From Candidatus Acididesulfobacter guangdongensis (lineage in GTDB: Bacteria > SZUA-79 > Acidulodesulfobacterales > Acidulodesulfobacteraceae), in NCBI GenBank assembly GCA_004195045.1, contig SGBC01000004.1, positions 154,631 to 218,630 on the forward strand: DNA of 64,000 nucleotides, in the 5' to 3' direction. The notes under the pieces were generated by a model. It was not told the DNA's origin and searched no databases. It worked only from the letters and a program-made list of their open reading frames with translations. Both the position numbers and the translations under genes were made by a program. Below are positions 43,901 through 51,962 of the stretch, piece after piece; position 1 is the first letter of the stretch; each line of letters opens with the position of its first letter.

Positions 43901-44092
43901 TCTGGAACATGGTATATAAACGGCAAAAAATACGACGGGGATTCAGCGAGAAATTCCGGTGTAAACCTTAATCCTTTGCAGCTGCTTGATGAATCTATTG
44001 CTGCAAAAGACGGATGGACAGTCGTAGTTGCAAATGATGTTTCAGGAGGAATGTCGCATTATAGCACCCCTGTCAGAATCGAAAAGGTATAA
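40982..44092 (+). CDS. molybdopterin oxidoreductase, catalytic subunit (TtrA/PsrA/PhsA-like)
   Basis: Periplasmic bis-MGD enzyme. Tat signal NRRDFLK (4-10); 4Fe-4S site C59-x2-C62-x3-C66 ... C125, with an unusually long last gap; candidate Mo-ligand C251 in SICDLTHH, as in polysulfide, thiosulfate and tetrathionate reductases; C-terminal cofactor domain with STNRLPIHSKSKT. 1036 residues, close to TtrA (about 1020). The order kinase-regulator ... B-C-A matches ttrSR-ttrBCA. Substrate could be tetrathionate, polysulfide, another sulfur oxyanion or arsenate; sequence by eye cannot decide, nor whether it oxidises or reduces. Confidence 0.88.
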   Translation: MSINRRDFLKYSTFGVVSIAAVGGLTQWAGGLFENMTGTYVYPGRPETWPGVEIKYSTCKQCHSDCGIMARLFKGNILKLDGNPYDPQTTQPHIDYDTPFKEAKVYVGGTFDTSKPYVDGAHSLCARGQAGRQTVYDPYRVYMPLKRVGERGSKKFKVISYEQLIDEVVNGGNLFKDVKGEESRSVEGFKHIWNNGQNRYTPANPEYPDFGPKTNQYVSYWGRAEGGQGNFITRFANALGSVNAMPHVSICDLTHHVATFRTFPGTNMLKPDQPNCDFLLIFGANYYEANFPMQTLARRSAEATASGKKIVFIDPRGGNQIAHADYVPIKPGGDGAFAMAMIRWILENKRYNEKYLELPNYNAAARNIEPNYSNASYLVVAEENHPDFGLFLKPDKGPLYKASDQYVIDKVSKAPAFASATERAELWPTGFLSTKPVIVNGVACLTSLQYLWKEVSSHDYEEYEKEAGISKNLIKDLAKQFTSHGRKAAADFYRGPAMHANGYYNARAVALLNGLIGNIDWKGGYINGGGNADFMTNRYDLNKWPDFVPASGVKISREGSFYEDTDEYKNRIAKGVSPFPAQRPWFPFGVGIWQEIWGGVYFQYPYETKILFQHNANPAYTMPGMGGANDESLMWIRMIKDLKKVPLFIASDIMISESSAYADYIVPDGSYIEGWGMLPGYPTYPTSRIAVRRPIIEPVTQKTKDGRPICMENFLIDVAKTLNLPGFGKNAFLEGGDLNEREDIYLKMVANIAYDSKHLLKKVGNKFVVQGPVPDAPASEMKVVGDYMKKHPKALKGEEWKKAAYVVSRGGRFENCDVGYLPWGQPEWVTHRWGELKNAVQIYDELVAKTHNAITGVRFNGSIKLEGPKNMKGELLYKIYSRKDYPFMLSTNRLPIHSKSKTMSDPWLIELLPGNFIEISEFDGNRLGVKDGDLIKVSSPTHTKGIVHRAKIRFALRPGVVSFSIPFGRWLYGSGTWYINGKKYDGDSARNSGVNLNPLQLLDESIAAKDGWTVVVANDVSGGMSHYSTPVRIEKV

Positions 44093-44128
44093 ATTATTAT
44101 AAATTTATATTATAAATTAATAAACGGC

Positions 44129-44169
44129 GGATTATAAATATTATAAAATTTATATAATATTTATAATCC
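44129..44169. terminator. A/T-only hairpin after the molybdoenzyme gene
   Basis: GGATTATAAATATTATA (44129-44145) is perfectly inverted at 44153-44169 with a 7-nt loop. It separates the B-C-A genes from the chaperone gene; attenuation or 3'-end protection is possible. Confidence 0.5.
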
Positions 44170-44356
44170 AATGTTGATAACGAAATGATTACAGGGCATT
44201 TTTAGTATATCTTACTATATAATAAATAATTATTTTATTTATAAATATACCATTTTAGGCGTGTGAAAATAAATGCAATTCAATGGATGAATTTATATTA
44301 GCATTAACAGTTATAACTCTAAATCATATCAATATGATGTAATCGGGTATAGATAA

Positions 44357-45046
44357 ATGCAAAGTCAACTTGTTATTAACGATTCAAAATCTGAAGAAAG
44401 GATATTTATATATAATCTTCTTTCCGAAGCTTTTGGGAAAAAACCTGAGAAAGAATTTTTAAATAAGTTTAAAATAGACGGTCTGTTTGAATTTTTAGAT
44501 GAATATATAGGCGATAAAGAAAGCGTAAACCGGCTCGAATTAACGGTTGATGAACTTTTAGAAGATAATATAAAAATAAAAAACCTTGCCGACATTTACG
44601 AGAATATGTTCGTTGTACCTGCGGCAATTAAATTTATCCCGCCGGTAGCTTCTTCTTTTACCTGTATTGACGAAGAAAAGAAAAGCGGAGATGACAGTCG
44701 GCTTACCTTAGTTGATGAATTATCTTTTTTTTATGATAAATACAACGTAAAATTTATAGGCGGAGAAAAAGATAATTTTGTTTTTCATATTGACCACATA
44801 TCCGCTATTTTTAATTTCATGGTTTTATTAATAGATTTAAATAATAAAAATCAATGCGGGTGCAAATTAGATATGCCTGCCGTAATGCATAATGATGAAT
44901 CCGTATTTTTTAATAAATTTATATTATCGTGGACAGACAGTTTTTTTTCTGAGGTCATAAAATCAGACGCTTTATTTTATAGTCAAATTTCAAAAATAGC
45001 GTCTATTTTTTTGCGCAGCGAGTCAATTATTTTAACGCCGGTATAA
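44357..45046 (+). CDS. TorD/DmsD-family chaperone
   Basis: All-helical cytoplasmic chaperone that holds Tat-targeted molybdoenzymes until the cofactor is inserted. LADIYENMFVVPAAIKFIPPVASSF (about 77-101) corresponds to the family's E-Y-x-x-LF-x-GP region, and HIDHISAIFNFM (about 138-149) is the D-H-x3-x-x-L signature. 229 residues, normal. Placed after the catalytic subunit and surely dedicated to it (TtrD-like role). Weak ribosome site (ATCGGGTATAGATAA). Confidence 0.85.
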   Translation: MQSQLVINDSKSEERIFIYNLLSEAFGKKPEKEFLNKFKIDGLFEFLDEYIGDKESVNRLELTVDELLEDNIKIKNLADIYENMFVVPAAIKFIPPVASSFTCIDEEKKSGDDSRLTLVDELSFFYDKYNVKFIGGEKDNFVFHIDHISAIFNFMVLLIDLNNKNQCGCKLDMPAVMHNDESVFFNKFILSWTDSFFSEVIKSDALFYSQISKIASIFLRSESIILTPV

Positions 45047-45160
45047 TAAAATTTTATTTTGTTCTTGTTTAATATTAATAATTAGCATAATATATAATTA
45101 TTATAACATAAGAATAACTGATTAAAATTAATTGCCTTCGGGCGCAAGGGGGGTTTAATA

Positions 45161-45406
45161 ATGACATTTTCAACATCGAAAGGGTCTTTTGAAAAAAACG
45201 GATTTAAAGTGAGGCTTACTCCTGAAACAACGAACAATGACTACGGTATATATGCCGTCGAAGACGAAAAGTACAATGTGCTATACTTTATTATCTGTAA
45301 AAACGATAATTGTTCCGACGAACATTTTACTACTTTTGAAGAAGCGGAAAAAAAATTCCCTTTTCTCTTAAATGAAACAATTGAAAAAGAGAATGAAAAA
45401 AAATAA
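45161..45406 (+). CDS. small acidic protein of unknown function
   Basis: 81 residues, strongly charged, with two Cys (IICKNDNCSDEHF, about 45-57). No signal or membrane segment. The ribosome site CAAGGGGGGTTTAATA is strong, so it is likely translated. The pattern YGIYAVEDEKYNVLYFIICKN followed by FTTFEEAEKKFPFL suggests a compact alpha/beta domain. Last gene of the respiratory locus; could be an accessory factor, but nothing identifies it. Confidence 0.65.
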   Translation: MTFSTSKGSFEKNGFKVRLTPETTNNDYGIYAVEDEKYNVLYFIICKNDNCSDEHFTTFEEAEKKFPFLLNETIEKENEKK

Positions 45407-45451
45407 ATGAAACAAGACAGCCTGATACAAGTGTGTTTTACAGACTGCATC

Positions 45452-45661
45452 TTATAAGATAAATTCTTTAGGAAAATCGTCTATAAAGTAGGATGGTTTT
45501 CCGATGTAGTAGCCTTGGGCATAATAGATATCGAGTTCTTTCAGCTTCATTAATATTTCCTTAGATTCTATAAACTCTGCAATTGTTTTTGTATTGAAAG
45601 CTTTTGCCATTGAGGTCATGGCAATTTTCTTGCCGGATAAGTTTAAACATTTCGTGAAAAT
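45452..45661 (-). pseudogene. C-terminal remnant of an EAL phosphodiesterase
   Basis: Reads KCLNLSGKKIAMTSMAKAFN, TIAEFIESKEILMKLKELDI, YYAQGYYIGKPSYF and stop: the last 65 residues of an EAL c-di-GMP phosphodiesterase domain, including the AQGYYIGKP hallmark. Everything upstream, including the EAL motif, is gone; repeat A (45701-45850) begins 40 bases beyond the break. Confidence 0.75.
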
Positions 45662-45700
45662 ATAATATAAAATAAACCTTTTTACTTAGTTGATGTTTTT

Positions 45701-45850
45701 TAACTCAACCTACCATTTTTATTACTCTAAAATTATAACCCATTAATATTATTACATCTATTTCATTTTGTAGTCCCCATAGACATTTTTATTGCCCCAT
45801 AAATATAGTAATATCAATCTGTTGCTGATAATTATGGTGAAGGTGGGTTA
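45701..45850. mobile_element. dispersed repeat A, copy 2
   Basis: 150 bp with ends TAACTCAACCTACCAT and the complement TAACCCACCTTCACCAT. The core matches 4747-4907, e.g. TCTAAAATTATAACCCATTA and ACATTTTTATTGCCCCAT. No coding capacity. Confidence 0.7.
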
Positions 45851-45944
45851 ATTTTATTTTTCACTAGTAAATATGCTACAATATAAATATATAATAAAAA
45901 CGGAAATAAATTTTAAAATTTCTCAATCGGGCGAGGTTGTCATA

Positions 45945-46790
45945 ATGTCAAAAGTTACATTTTTACGTATGTTTATAGGATTATTCGGCGTTGTCTTTAT
46001 AATACTCACATTTTGGCTAAGCGTGTATTTTCATTTGAGTATTTCCACAAAAATAGTAATCGCATTAGCGTTTGCGTTAGCGACTATTTTTGCAGAGTTT
46101 ATAATAGCTATAGATAATCTGGAAAAAAGATTAAAAGTAGCTTTTCCGTCGCTGGAACTTTCTCTTAAAGAACAAATGGCTATTAATGAAACTATAATGT
46201 TATACAATAAGCTTAAAAAGAAAAAAGATATTTCAACGCAGATAGCTATTAAAGGTTTCGAAAATATTCATCACCTCTTAAAACAAGCTGAAAAAGGAGG
46301 GGATTTTACTTTTCAAAATATTTATGTCGCTAAAATGATTATACTTGCCGAATTAAAGCCGGGACAGTCCTTTAAAATTGTGAGCAACCTTGTAGAACCG
46401 TTTTATTGGAAATCAGGCAAAGATGAGACTGAACATACAAAATTAAATTACAGGCAAGCAAAAAGAGGCATCCATATAGAACGTATATTTATTTTAAAGG
46501 ATGATGATGATTTATCTAAGATGAGAGAGATTATGGAAGAGCAGGAACAAAATAACATTGATGTTTTTTATGCTTTTAAAAACAATTTAAATAAATTGTT
46601 GCCGTATGCCAGTTTTGCTATATCCGAAGAATTGTCCTGCGGTGTAATTTCGCACAGGGAAGATTTATTGGGGAAGGTTGTTATTACCTCAAATAACGAG
46701 ATAATATCAGAACTTTCCTGGCAATTTGATAATATTAAAAAGCAATCCAATAAATTTAATGCTGCAAAAAAATCTTTATATATAAAATAA
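45945..46790 (+). CDS. membrane-anchored protein of unknown function
   Basis: Two adjacent membrane helices (about 8-28 and 35-55) then a cytoplasmic domain of about 225 residues. The latter has alternating strand/helix character: IHIERIFILKDDDDLSKMREI, then NNIDVFYAF, resembling the phosphodiesterase/PLD-like C-terminal domains of some transcription-factor and defence proteins, but no catalytic motif is seen. Start at 45945 is chosen since GCGAGGTTGTCATA precedes it; the frame itself is open from 45873. Convergent with the DUF445 gene with only 11 bases between. Confidence 0.65.
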   Translation: MSKVTFLRMFIGLFGVVFIILTFWLSVYFHLSISTKIVIALAFALATIFAEFIIAIDNLEKRLKVAFPSLELSLKEQMAINETIMLYNKLKKKKDISTQIAIKGFENIHHLLKQAEKGGDFTFQNIYVAKMIILAELKPGQSFKIVSNLVEPFYWKSGKDETEHTKLNYRQAKRGIHIERIFILKDDDDLSKMREIMEEQEQNNIDVFYAFKNNLNKLLPYASFAISEELSCGVISHREDLLGKVVITSNNEIISELSWQFDNIKKQSNKFNAAKKSLYIK

Positions 46791-46801
46791 ATAAATTTAA
46801 G

Positions 46802-48418
46802 TTACATTTTTTGCAGCAGCAGAGCGATAAGCGCTATAATCGTTCCTATAACAGAACCAACTAAAGCGCCGTTGATTCTTATATATTGCAAGTCGTTCCC
46901 GATTTTATATTCTATTTGATTTACTAATTTATCGCCGTCAAGACTTTCTAAATTTCTTTTTATAAGTTTACCTATAGTTGAATGGTTGATTTTCATTAGA
47001 TATACAACATTAGTTTTTAAAAAAATATTAACTTTATCATGGTTTTTTAATATTTCATCCTGAATTAAAATAAAAAAATAATCAAATTTTTCTTTAAATA
47101 ATTTTTTATTGACGATATATTTTTTATTGTATTCCGATATTGCGCCTATAAAATTTATTATTATTGCGCGCAGCCGGTTTTTTAACGGGTCTTTAAACCG
47201 GTTGATAACATTTAATCCTTCCGCATTTATAAAATTGGAAAGCTTATTCTTAATAATTTCTTTTTGTTCATCTTTATTTAAATAATTTATTAAATAATCT
47301 TTTATTTTGTCTGCATTTGCATTTAGCATCATTTCTATAGTATTTAAAATTTTATCCTGCGAAGTTTTATCAATATTATTTAGCGTATTAAAAATATAAT
47401 CTTTTATTTTTAATCTTACTTCATTATTCTCATTGTTTTTTATTTCTTTAATAAAATCTATTATTTTTGCTATAATTTCATTAGATAAAAGCTCAATATC
47501 TAAAATATTTGTCTTTTCTGCAACAAATAAAAAAATACTTTTTACTGCAGAATCGCTTTTATATTTTTCAATTAAATCTCCAATCTGTTCTTTTAAATAA
47601 GATTTGTTTTCTTCTATATTTGAAATTATAAAATCGCTTAAATTATTAATGCCGTCGTTAAAATTTTCATTTATTATCCGAGCCCCCGCAAATTTTATAG
47701 TGTTTATAAATTCATCAGAATACAGGTCTGTAATTCTTTTCGAAAGATTATCGGTATCATATGTTTTTATATAATTATTTACATAATTGATTAAACTATT
47801 ATAAATGTAATCAGAATCGCCTGATTCTATAAACAAAGCTAATTTGCCTATTATATTATTTGATATATTTTCATCTGATAAAGTTTTATCTAATGCTTTA
47901 TTAATATTTTCATATAAAAAATTCTTAAACCTGTCTGATTTAGTAAAATGAATAAATTTTATAATTAATTTTCTCAAGTACAATCTCGCTTTATTTCTGT
48001 TTTTATCTTTTTGAATAATTTTTAGTAAAATATCGGAAAAATCTATTCTGTTTATTTCGGCTGCCAGATAATTCTTCCCAAGCCACGTATCATTGACGGT
48101 ATTAGTTATAGAATTAATAATTTTTTCTTTATTGTTTTTAATGATATTTGTATGAGGAATATGAAGACCCAGCGGATATTTGAACAGCGCCGTAACGGCA
48201 AACCAGTCGGCGATTCCGCCGATAAGAGCGGCGGCGGAGGCTCTTTGCAGTATAAATATCCAAAAGTTCGAAATATGAATCGTATAAGATATAATAAAAA
48301 TTAAAAAAGCAAATAAAAGAAAAAGATTTGCAATAATTTTATTCTTAAGGATTTTATTTTTAACAATCGCAGTGTTAATTGTAGTGTTAGTAATCTTGTT
48401 GTTGTGAGCAAGTTTCAT
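46802..48418 (-). CDS. DUF445 family membrane protein
   Basis: RASAAALIGGIADWFAVTALFKYPLGLHIPHTNIIKNNKEKI (about 59-100) is the diagnostic DUF445/YjiN opening, following one membrane helix (about 31-52). A long helical, Asn/Lys/Ile-rich middle follows, and a closing GALVGSVIGTIIALIALLL membrane segment. 538 residues, somewhat long for the family (about 400). Function unknown; family members are cell-envelope proteins. Single-gene unit. Confidence 0.88.
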   Translation of the reverse strand: MKLAHNNKITNTTINTAIVKNKILKNKIIANLFLLFAFLIFIISYTIHISNFWIFILQRASAAALIGGIADWFAVTALFKYPLGLHIPHTNIIKNNKEKIINSITNTVNDTWLGKNYLAAEINRIDFSDILLKIIQKDKNRNKARLYLRKLIIKFIHFTKSDRFKNFLYENINKALDKTLSDENISNNIIGKLALFIESGDSDYIYNSLINYVNNYIKTYDTDNLSKRITDLYSDEFINTIKFAGARIINENFNDGINNLSDFIISNIEENKSYLKEQIGDLIEKYKSDSAVKSIFLFVAEKTNILDIELLSNEIIAKIIDFIKEIKNNENNEVRLKIKDYIFNTLNNIDKTSQDKILNTIEMMLNANADKIKDYLINYLNKDEQKEIIKNKLSNFINAEGLNVINRFKDPLKNRLRAIIINFIGAISEYNKKYIVNKKLFKEKFDYFFILIQDEILKNHDKVNIFLKTNVVYLMKINHSTIGKLIKRNLESLDGDKLVNQIEYKIGNDLQYIRINGALVGSVIGTIIALIALLLQKM

Positions 48419-48568
48419 AATTTTTATTTTATCTTAAAAGACTGAATAAAACAACTATTTTGCTTTTCTGATGACGGCACGGCATATTAATTTGAATTAG
48501 TCCGTTAATTAAGTTTGGCCCGTTAAATTGACATTTGCGACTATACGTAATAATATATATTATATACC

Positions 48569-48683
48569 AGAAAATAGACGACAGAATAAAATAATAAATT
48601 TAGTTATTTATAAAGTAGATTATTCATAATAGAAAATAGACAATATAATAAAATAATAAATTCAGTTATTTATGAAATAGATT
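48569..48683. repeat. 53-bp tandem duplication upstream of the DUF2784 gene
   Basis: AGAAAATAGACGACAGAATA and the following 33 bases (48569-48621) recur at 48631-48683 with few changes, up to 4 bases before the next ATG. The region must contain that gene's promoter. Confidence 0.65.
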
Positions 48684-48687
48684 CTCT

Positions 48688-49095
48688 ATGTTGACTCATG
48701 AAGATTTTGCAGAATTATCAGGTATTGTTTTATATTTTCATCTTGCCGTAATTTTGTTTATCATTTTTGGTTTTATAGCCGTTCCGTTTGGCGCTAAATT
48801 TAAGAAGAAATTTATATACGAATTCTGGTGGCGTCTTACGCATCTCGCGGCAATGGTGGTGGTTGCCGTTCAGGCGATGCTCGGTAAAGCCTGTTTTTTA
48901 ACCTACATTCAGAGCGACTTGCTGGAAAGCGCCGGTAAAAAAGGATATACCGTACCTTTTATTCAAACTTATATTGATAGAATTATATATCATAATTTTC
49001 CAATTTGGATGTTTTCAATAGTATATATATTCTTATTTCTATATACGTTATATCTATGGTTTAAATTTCCTCCTAAAATTAAGGCAAGTTCATAA
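48688..49095 (+). CDS. DUF2784 family membrane protein
   Basis: Four hydrophobic helices (about 13-34, 49-66, 98-120 and between). HLAVILFIIFGFIAVPFG and WWRLTHLAAMVVVAVQAMLGKACFLTYIQSDL match the DUF2784 pattern, which keeps a His/Trp-Arg/Cys arrangement. 135 residues, family length. Function unknown; membrane-located. No good ribosome site, and the duplicated 53-bp unit lies directly upstream. Confidence 0.85.
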   Translation: MLTHEDFAELSGIVLYFHLAVILFIIFGFIAVPFGAKFKKKFIYEFWWRLTHLAAMVVVAVQAMLGKACFLTYIQSDLLESAGKKGYTVPFIQTYIDRIIYHNFPIWMFSIVYIFLFLYTLYLWFKFPPKIKASS

Positions 49096-49208
49096 ATATT
49101 TTTTATTTATATATATTATTTTATATATTATTTTAGAATACTTATTTTATTTTATTTTATCTTAGCTTATCTTGTTTTTTGTGTATCTTAATTTATCTGA
49201 TATATTTA

Positions 49209-49553
49209 TTAAATATCAAATCGGTCATTATTATTAATTTGTTTGCGGAGTTCATCTAATTTTTCGGTTATTTCTTGAATAGAATATTTTTCACTTTCGC
49301 TTACCAATATTTTTTGAGGTTTTCTCTGCTGTTCCGTTATTGCCAAACATGCGGTTAATTCTTTCTCAGCGTTTACATAATCCCCGTTTGCGGATAATAT
49401 TTCAGATAAGAGCACATGCGCCGGTATAAGGTTTTTTTTAATTCTTAAAGCTAAATGAAGTTCTGCTAATGCATCATTAATCTTGCCTGATTTATATAAT
49501 TTTTTAGCTTTATGGTAATGAGCTTCGGATTTATCGTTCTTTTTAGCAGTCAT
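49209..49553 (-). CDS. TPR-repeat protein
   Basis: Residues about 10-75 form two tetratricopeptide helices pairs (AHYHKAKKLYKSGKINDALAE, LIPAHVLLSEILSANGDYVNAEKEL), then a charged tail. No signal peptide. 114 residues. A protein-interaction module of unknown partner; single-gene unit, convergent with DUF2784. Confidence 0.75.
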   Translation of the reverse strand: MTAKKNDKSEAHYHKAKKLYKSGKINDALAELHLALRIKKNLIPAHVLLSEILSANGDYVNAEKELTACLAITEQQRKPQKILVSESEKYSIQEITEKLDELRKQINNNDRFDI

Positions 49554-49913
49554 TTTTAAAAATATTAACAGTTTATGATATCAGTTTATTATGATATACA
49601 GTTATGATTATAATAAGCGGTTATAATCTTGCTGCATATTGTTCATTGTATTTATTTTATTTTTTTTATTTATTATTATATTAATACCATAATTTTAAAT
49701 TTTTAAAATAAAATAAATAAATATGATATACTAAATAGTAGGTAAGCATCGGCAGCGATATTTTTTATATACAAATTATTCATCAAAACAGTGAGTATTA
49801 TAACATTTGCCGTATCGTCAGGCAAATTTTTTCTATATATTAAAATACAGACCAGTCAGTATATTAATTTTTGTAATTTATTTAATATGTGCTTTACTTA
49901 AAAAGGAGGAACT
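49554..49913. other. divergent spacer with operator
   Basis: 360 bases between the TPR gene and the peroxidase gene; besides the 18-bp palindrome at 49845-49862, nothing recognised. Confidence 0.45.
49845..49862. promoter_or_regulatory. TetR-type operator, copy 1
   Basis: ATACAGACCAGTCAGTAT, an imperfect palindrome preceded by TATATATTAAA. The same layout precedes the DsrE gene (51440-51457). It lies about 50 bases before the peroxidase ATG, where a repressor would block transcription. Confidence 0.6.
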
Positions 49914-51038
49914 ATGCTTATTCAGAGACGATTTTTATTATTTGCTGCGGCGATGATTTTCATGCTTTCTTGCGTGATAATTGCTGCTAAAAATGTGTAT
50001 GCTGTTAATTTAAAAAGCTTTATTTTAAAGCCTGTTCCAATTCCCAAAAATAACCCGCAGACTAAGGAAAAAATAAAATTGGGCAAGATGCTGTTTTTTG
50101 ATAACAGATTGTCCGGCGACGGCAGTTTGTCATGTGCATCCTGTCATGTTCCAGCCGCCGGTTTTACGACCCCTACGAGACTTTCTTTGTCATATCCTAC
50201 GACTATGCACTGGCGTCACACCCCTTCTGTGATAGATTCAGGGTATCTTAAGTTTTTATTTTGGGACGGCAGAGCGACATCGCTTGAACAACAGGCACTG
50301 GGTCCAATATCGACACCGTTTGAAATGAATAAGCATATTCACTATCTGACGGCGGAACTTTACGAAATTCCTGTTTACAGAAAAATGTTCAGACAGGTAT
50401 TTCACGCTAAAAATATTATTACACAGAAAATGGTAGCTGAAGCGATAGCATCTTTTGAGAGAACTATAGTCGTCACTAAAACCCCGTTTTACAGTTATAT
50501 AAAAGGCAATAAACATGCGATGTCAAAAAAAGCTATAGCCGGATTTAAATTATTTATCGGGAAAGCTTCATGTATCAGATGTCATTACGGACCTGTGTTT
50601 ACCGATAATAAATTTCATGCGTTGGGAGTGCCGCCTCTTCATCTTACGGGCAAAACCGCAAAACTTGTCGCAGTTACGAGGCATTATTTTACATATGTAA
50701 ACGCGCATCTGAAAAATTCAAACAAAATTAAACGGGACCTCGGCAGATATTTAATAACGCATAAAAAATCGGACATGTATAAATTTGTCACGCCGAGCCT
50801 TATAGATATAGGAGAAATAGGACCGTATTATATGCATAACGGAAGTATAAAAGGTCTTTTGAATGTAGTAAAATTTTTTAATAAAGGCGGCGGAAATATA
50901 CCGAATAAATCAAAATTAATTAAACCGCTGCATCTTACTTTAAAACAGGAATATGAAATAGTTGCTTTTTTGAAATCTTTGGACGGGCCAAAATTTAATA
51001 TAACTTCGCCAAAATTACCGCATTTTATTAACAAATAG
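49914..51038 (+). CDS. dihaem cytochrome c peroxidase / MauG family protein
   Basis: Periplasmic, signal at about 1-30. First haem CASCH (61-65) after LFFDNRLSGDGSLS, second CIRCH (about 220-224) before YGPVFTDNKFHALGVPP. The W-D-G-R-A loop (FWDGRATSLEQQALGP) and the C-terminal PSLIDIGEIGPYYMHNG are family marks. It uses H2O2 as oxidant with cytochrome c as donor, or acts MauG-like on another protein. 374 residues. GGAGGAACT precedes the ATG; a palindromic operator and a terminator bracket it. Confidence 0.93.
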   Translation: MLIQRRFLLFAAAMIFMLSCVIIAAKNVYAVNLKSFILKPVPIPKNNPQTKEKIKLGKMLFFDNRLSGDGSLSCASCHVPAAGFTTPTRLSLSYPTTMHWRHTPSVIDSGYLKFLFWDGRATSLEQQALGPISTPFEMNKHIHYLTAELYEIPVYRKMFRQVFHAKNIITQKMVAEAIASFERTIVVTKTPFYSYIKGNKHAMSKKAIAGFKLFIGKASCIRCHYGPVFTDNKFHALGVPPLHLTGKTAKLVAVTRHYFTYVNAHLKNSNKIKRDLGRYLITHKKSDMYKFVTPSLIDIGEIGPYYMHNGSIKGLLNVVKFFNKGGGNIPNKSKLIKPLHLTLKQEYEIVAFLKSLDGPKFNITSPKLPHFINK

Positions 51039-51071
51039 AAATAGATATATATTATTATAATAAATTTTAAT

Positions 51072-51114
51072 AAACTAAATTGTTTCTGCCTTTTATGCAG
51101 AAACAATTTAGTTT
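51072..51114. terminator. strong hairpin after the peroxidase gene
   Basis: An 18-bp perfect stem (51072-51089 with 51097-51114), loop CTTTTAT, flanked by A and T runs, so usable from both strands. Confidence 0.75.
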
Positions 51115-51608
51115 AAATCTAATTGTTGCATATAATAATTAAACCGACGATGTTGTTGCCTTATATCTATACTGTACTGACTTGAGGTTTCACGACAGCT
51201 ATTGATAAAATAAATTAAATTAAATCTTCCAGCGAATGATTTCATCATCGTTGAAAAAATATTTAAATGTTCTAATAATAATTTTTTAATTTTTAAAAAA
51301 AATAAAAATAAATTAATATGATTAATATAATTATAGCCGCATTAAGCGCCTATTTTATATATTAATTTTTGATATAATCAGTGAATATTTTATATCGCAG
51401 TTATAATACAAGTTGACAATTTTTTTTATATATATTAAAATACAAACCAGTTGGTATTTTAATTAATTAAAAATTATAAAAAATTAATATGAAATTATTT
51501 TTTCGATTTTGTTTGTAAGTGTATGTCTATACTAAATAATTAAATACTAAATTAATATAAATAGTAATAAATATTTTACATAAAATAATTATATTAGGAG
51601 AAATTAAA
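51115..51608. other. leader region of the DsrE gene
   Basis: 494 bases. Holds an isolated TGATATAAT (51370-51378), the promoter and operator at 51413-51457 and otherwise A/T runs. A 19-base match (51330-51349) to the TauE/SafE gene is probably chance or a small relic. Confidence 0.5.
51413..51457 (+). promoter_or_regulatory. promoter with TetR-type operator, copy 2
   Basis: TTGACA (51413-51418), 17-base spacer, TAAAAT -10 (about 51436-51441) and overlapping palindrome ATACAAACCAGTTGGTAT (51440-51457). Classic repressor placement. Confidence 0.65.
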
Positions 51609-51962
51609 GTGTCAAAGTCAAAAGCATTGTTTGTTATTTTATCTGGAGCAGAAAATCATGTTAAAGTTTTACTCGGTCTCAATATGGCATGGAGAACAAT
51701 GAACAGCGGAGCGTTTGAAGATGTCAAATTAATTTTAGTCGGGCAGGCGGAAGATTTTATCGCTAAAACAGACGATAAAGATATCCTGGAAGCTTACGAA
51801 CAAATTTTAAATAATAATATTATGTCTCATGCCTGCGTTGTTATTGCAGATGCTTACGGAGTCACGGACATTTTAATTAATAAAAAAGTTAATATGGTCC
51901 CCTCAGCCGGAGGGTGTATCGCTCAGCTTATGTCAGAAGGCTATCAGCCAATAACTTTCTAA
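51609..51962 (+). CDS. DsrE-family protein
   Basis: Alpha/beta fold of sulfur-relay proteins. ALFVILSGAENHVKVLLGLNMA (6-27) is the first strand-helix; Cys at about 77 in SHACVVIADAYGVTD and another in AGGCIAQLMSEGY (about 106) are candidate sulfur carriers. 117 residues. GTG start at 51609 behind TAGGAGAAATTAAA. Its operator is shared with the MauG-type peroxidase, linking sulfur handling with peroxide defence. Heads a series with EamA, a second DsrE protein and TauE/SafE. Confidence 0.8.
   Translation: MSKSKALFVILSGAENHVKVLLGLNMAWRTMNSGAFEDVKLILVGQAEDFIAKTDDKDILEAYEQILNNNIMSHACVVIADAYGVTDILINKKVNMVPSAGGCIAQLMSEGYQPITF

Noticed and set aside
51330-51349. 19-base identity with the TauE/SafE gene (near 54410)
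   Set aside because: Too short; flanks do not match, so chance or a minute relic.
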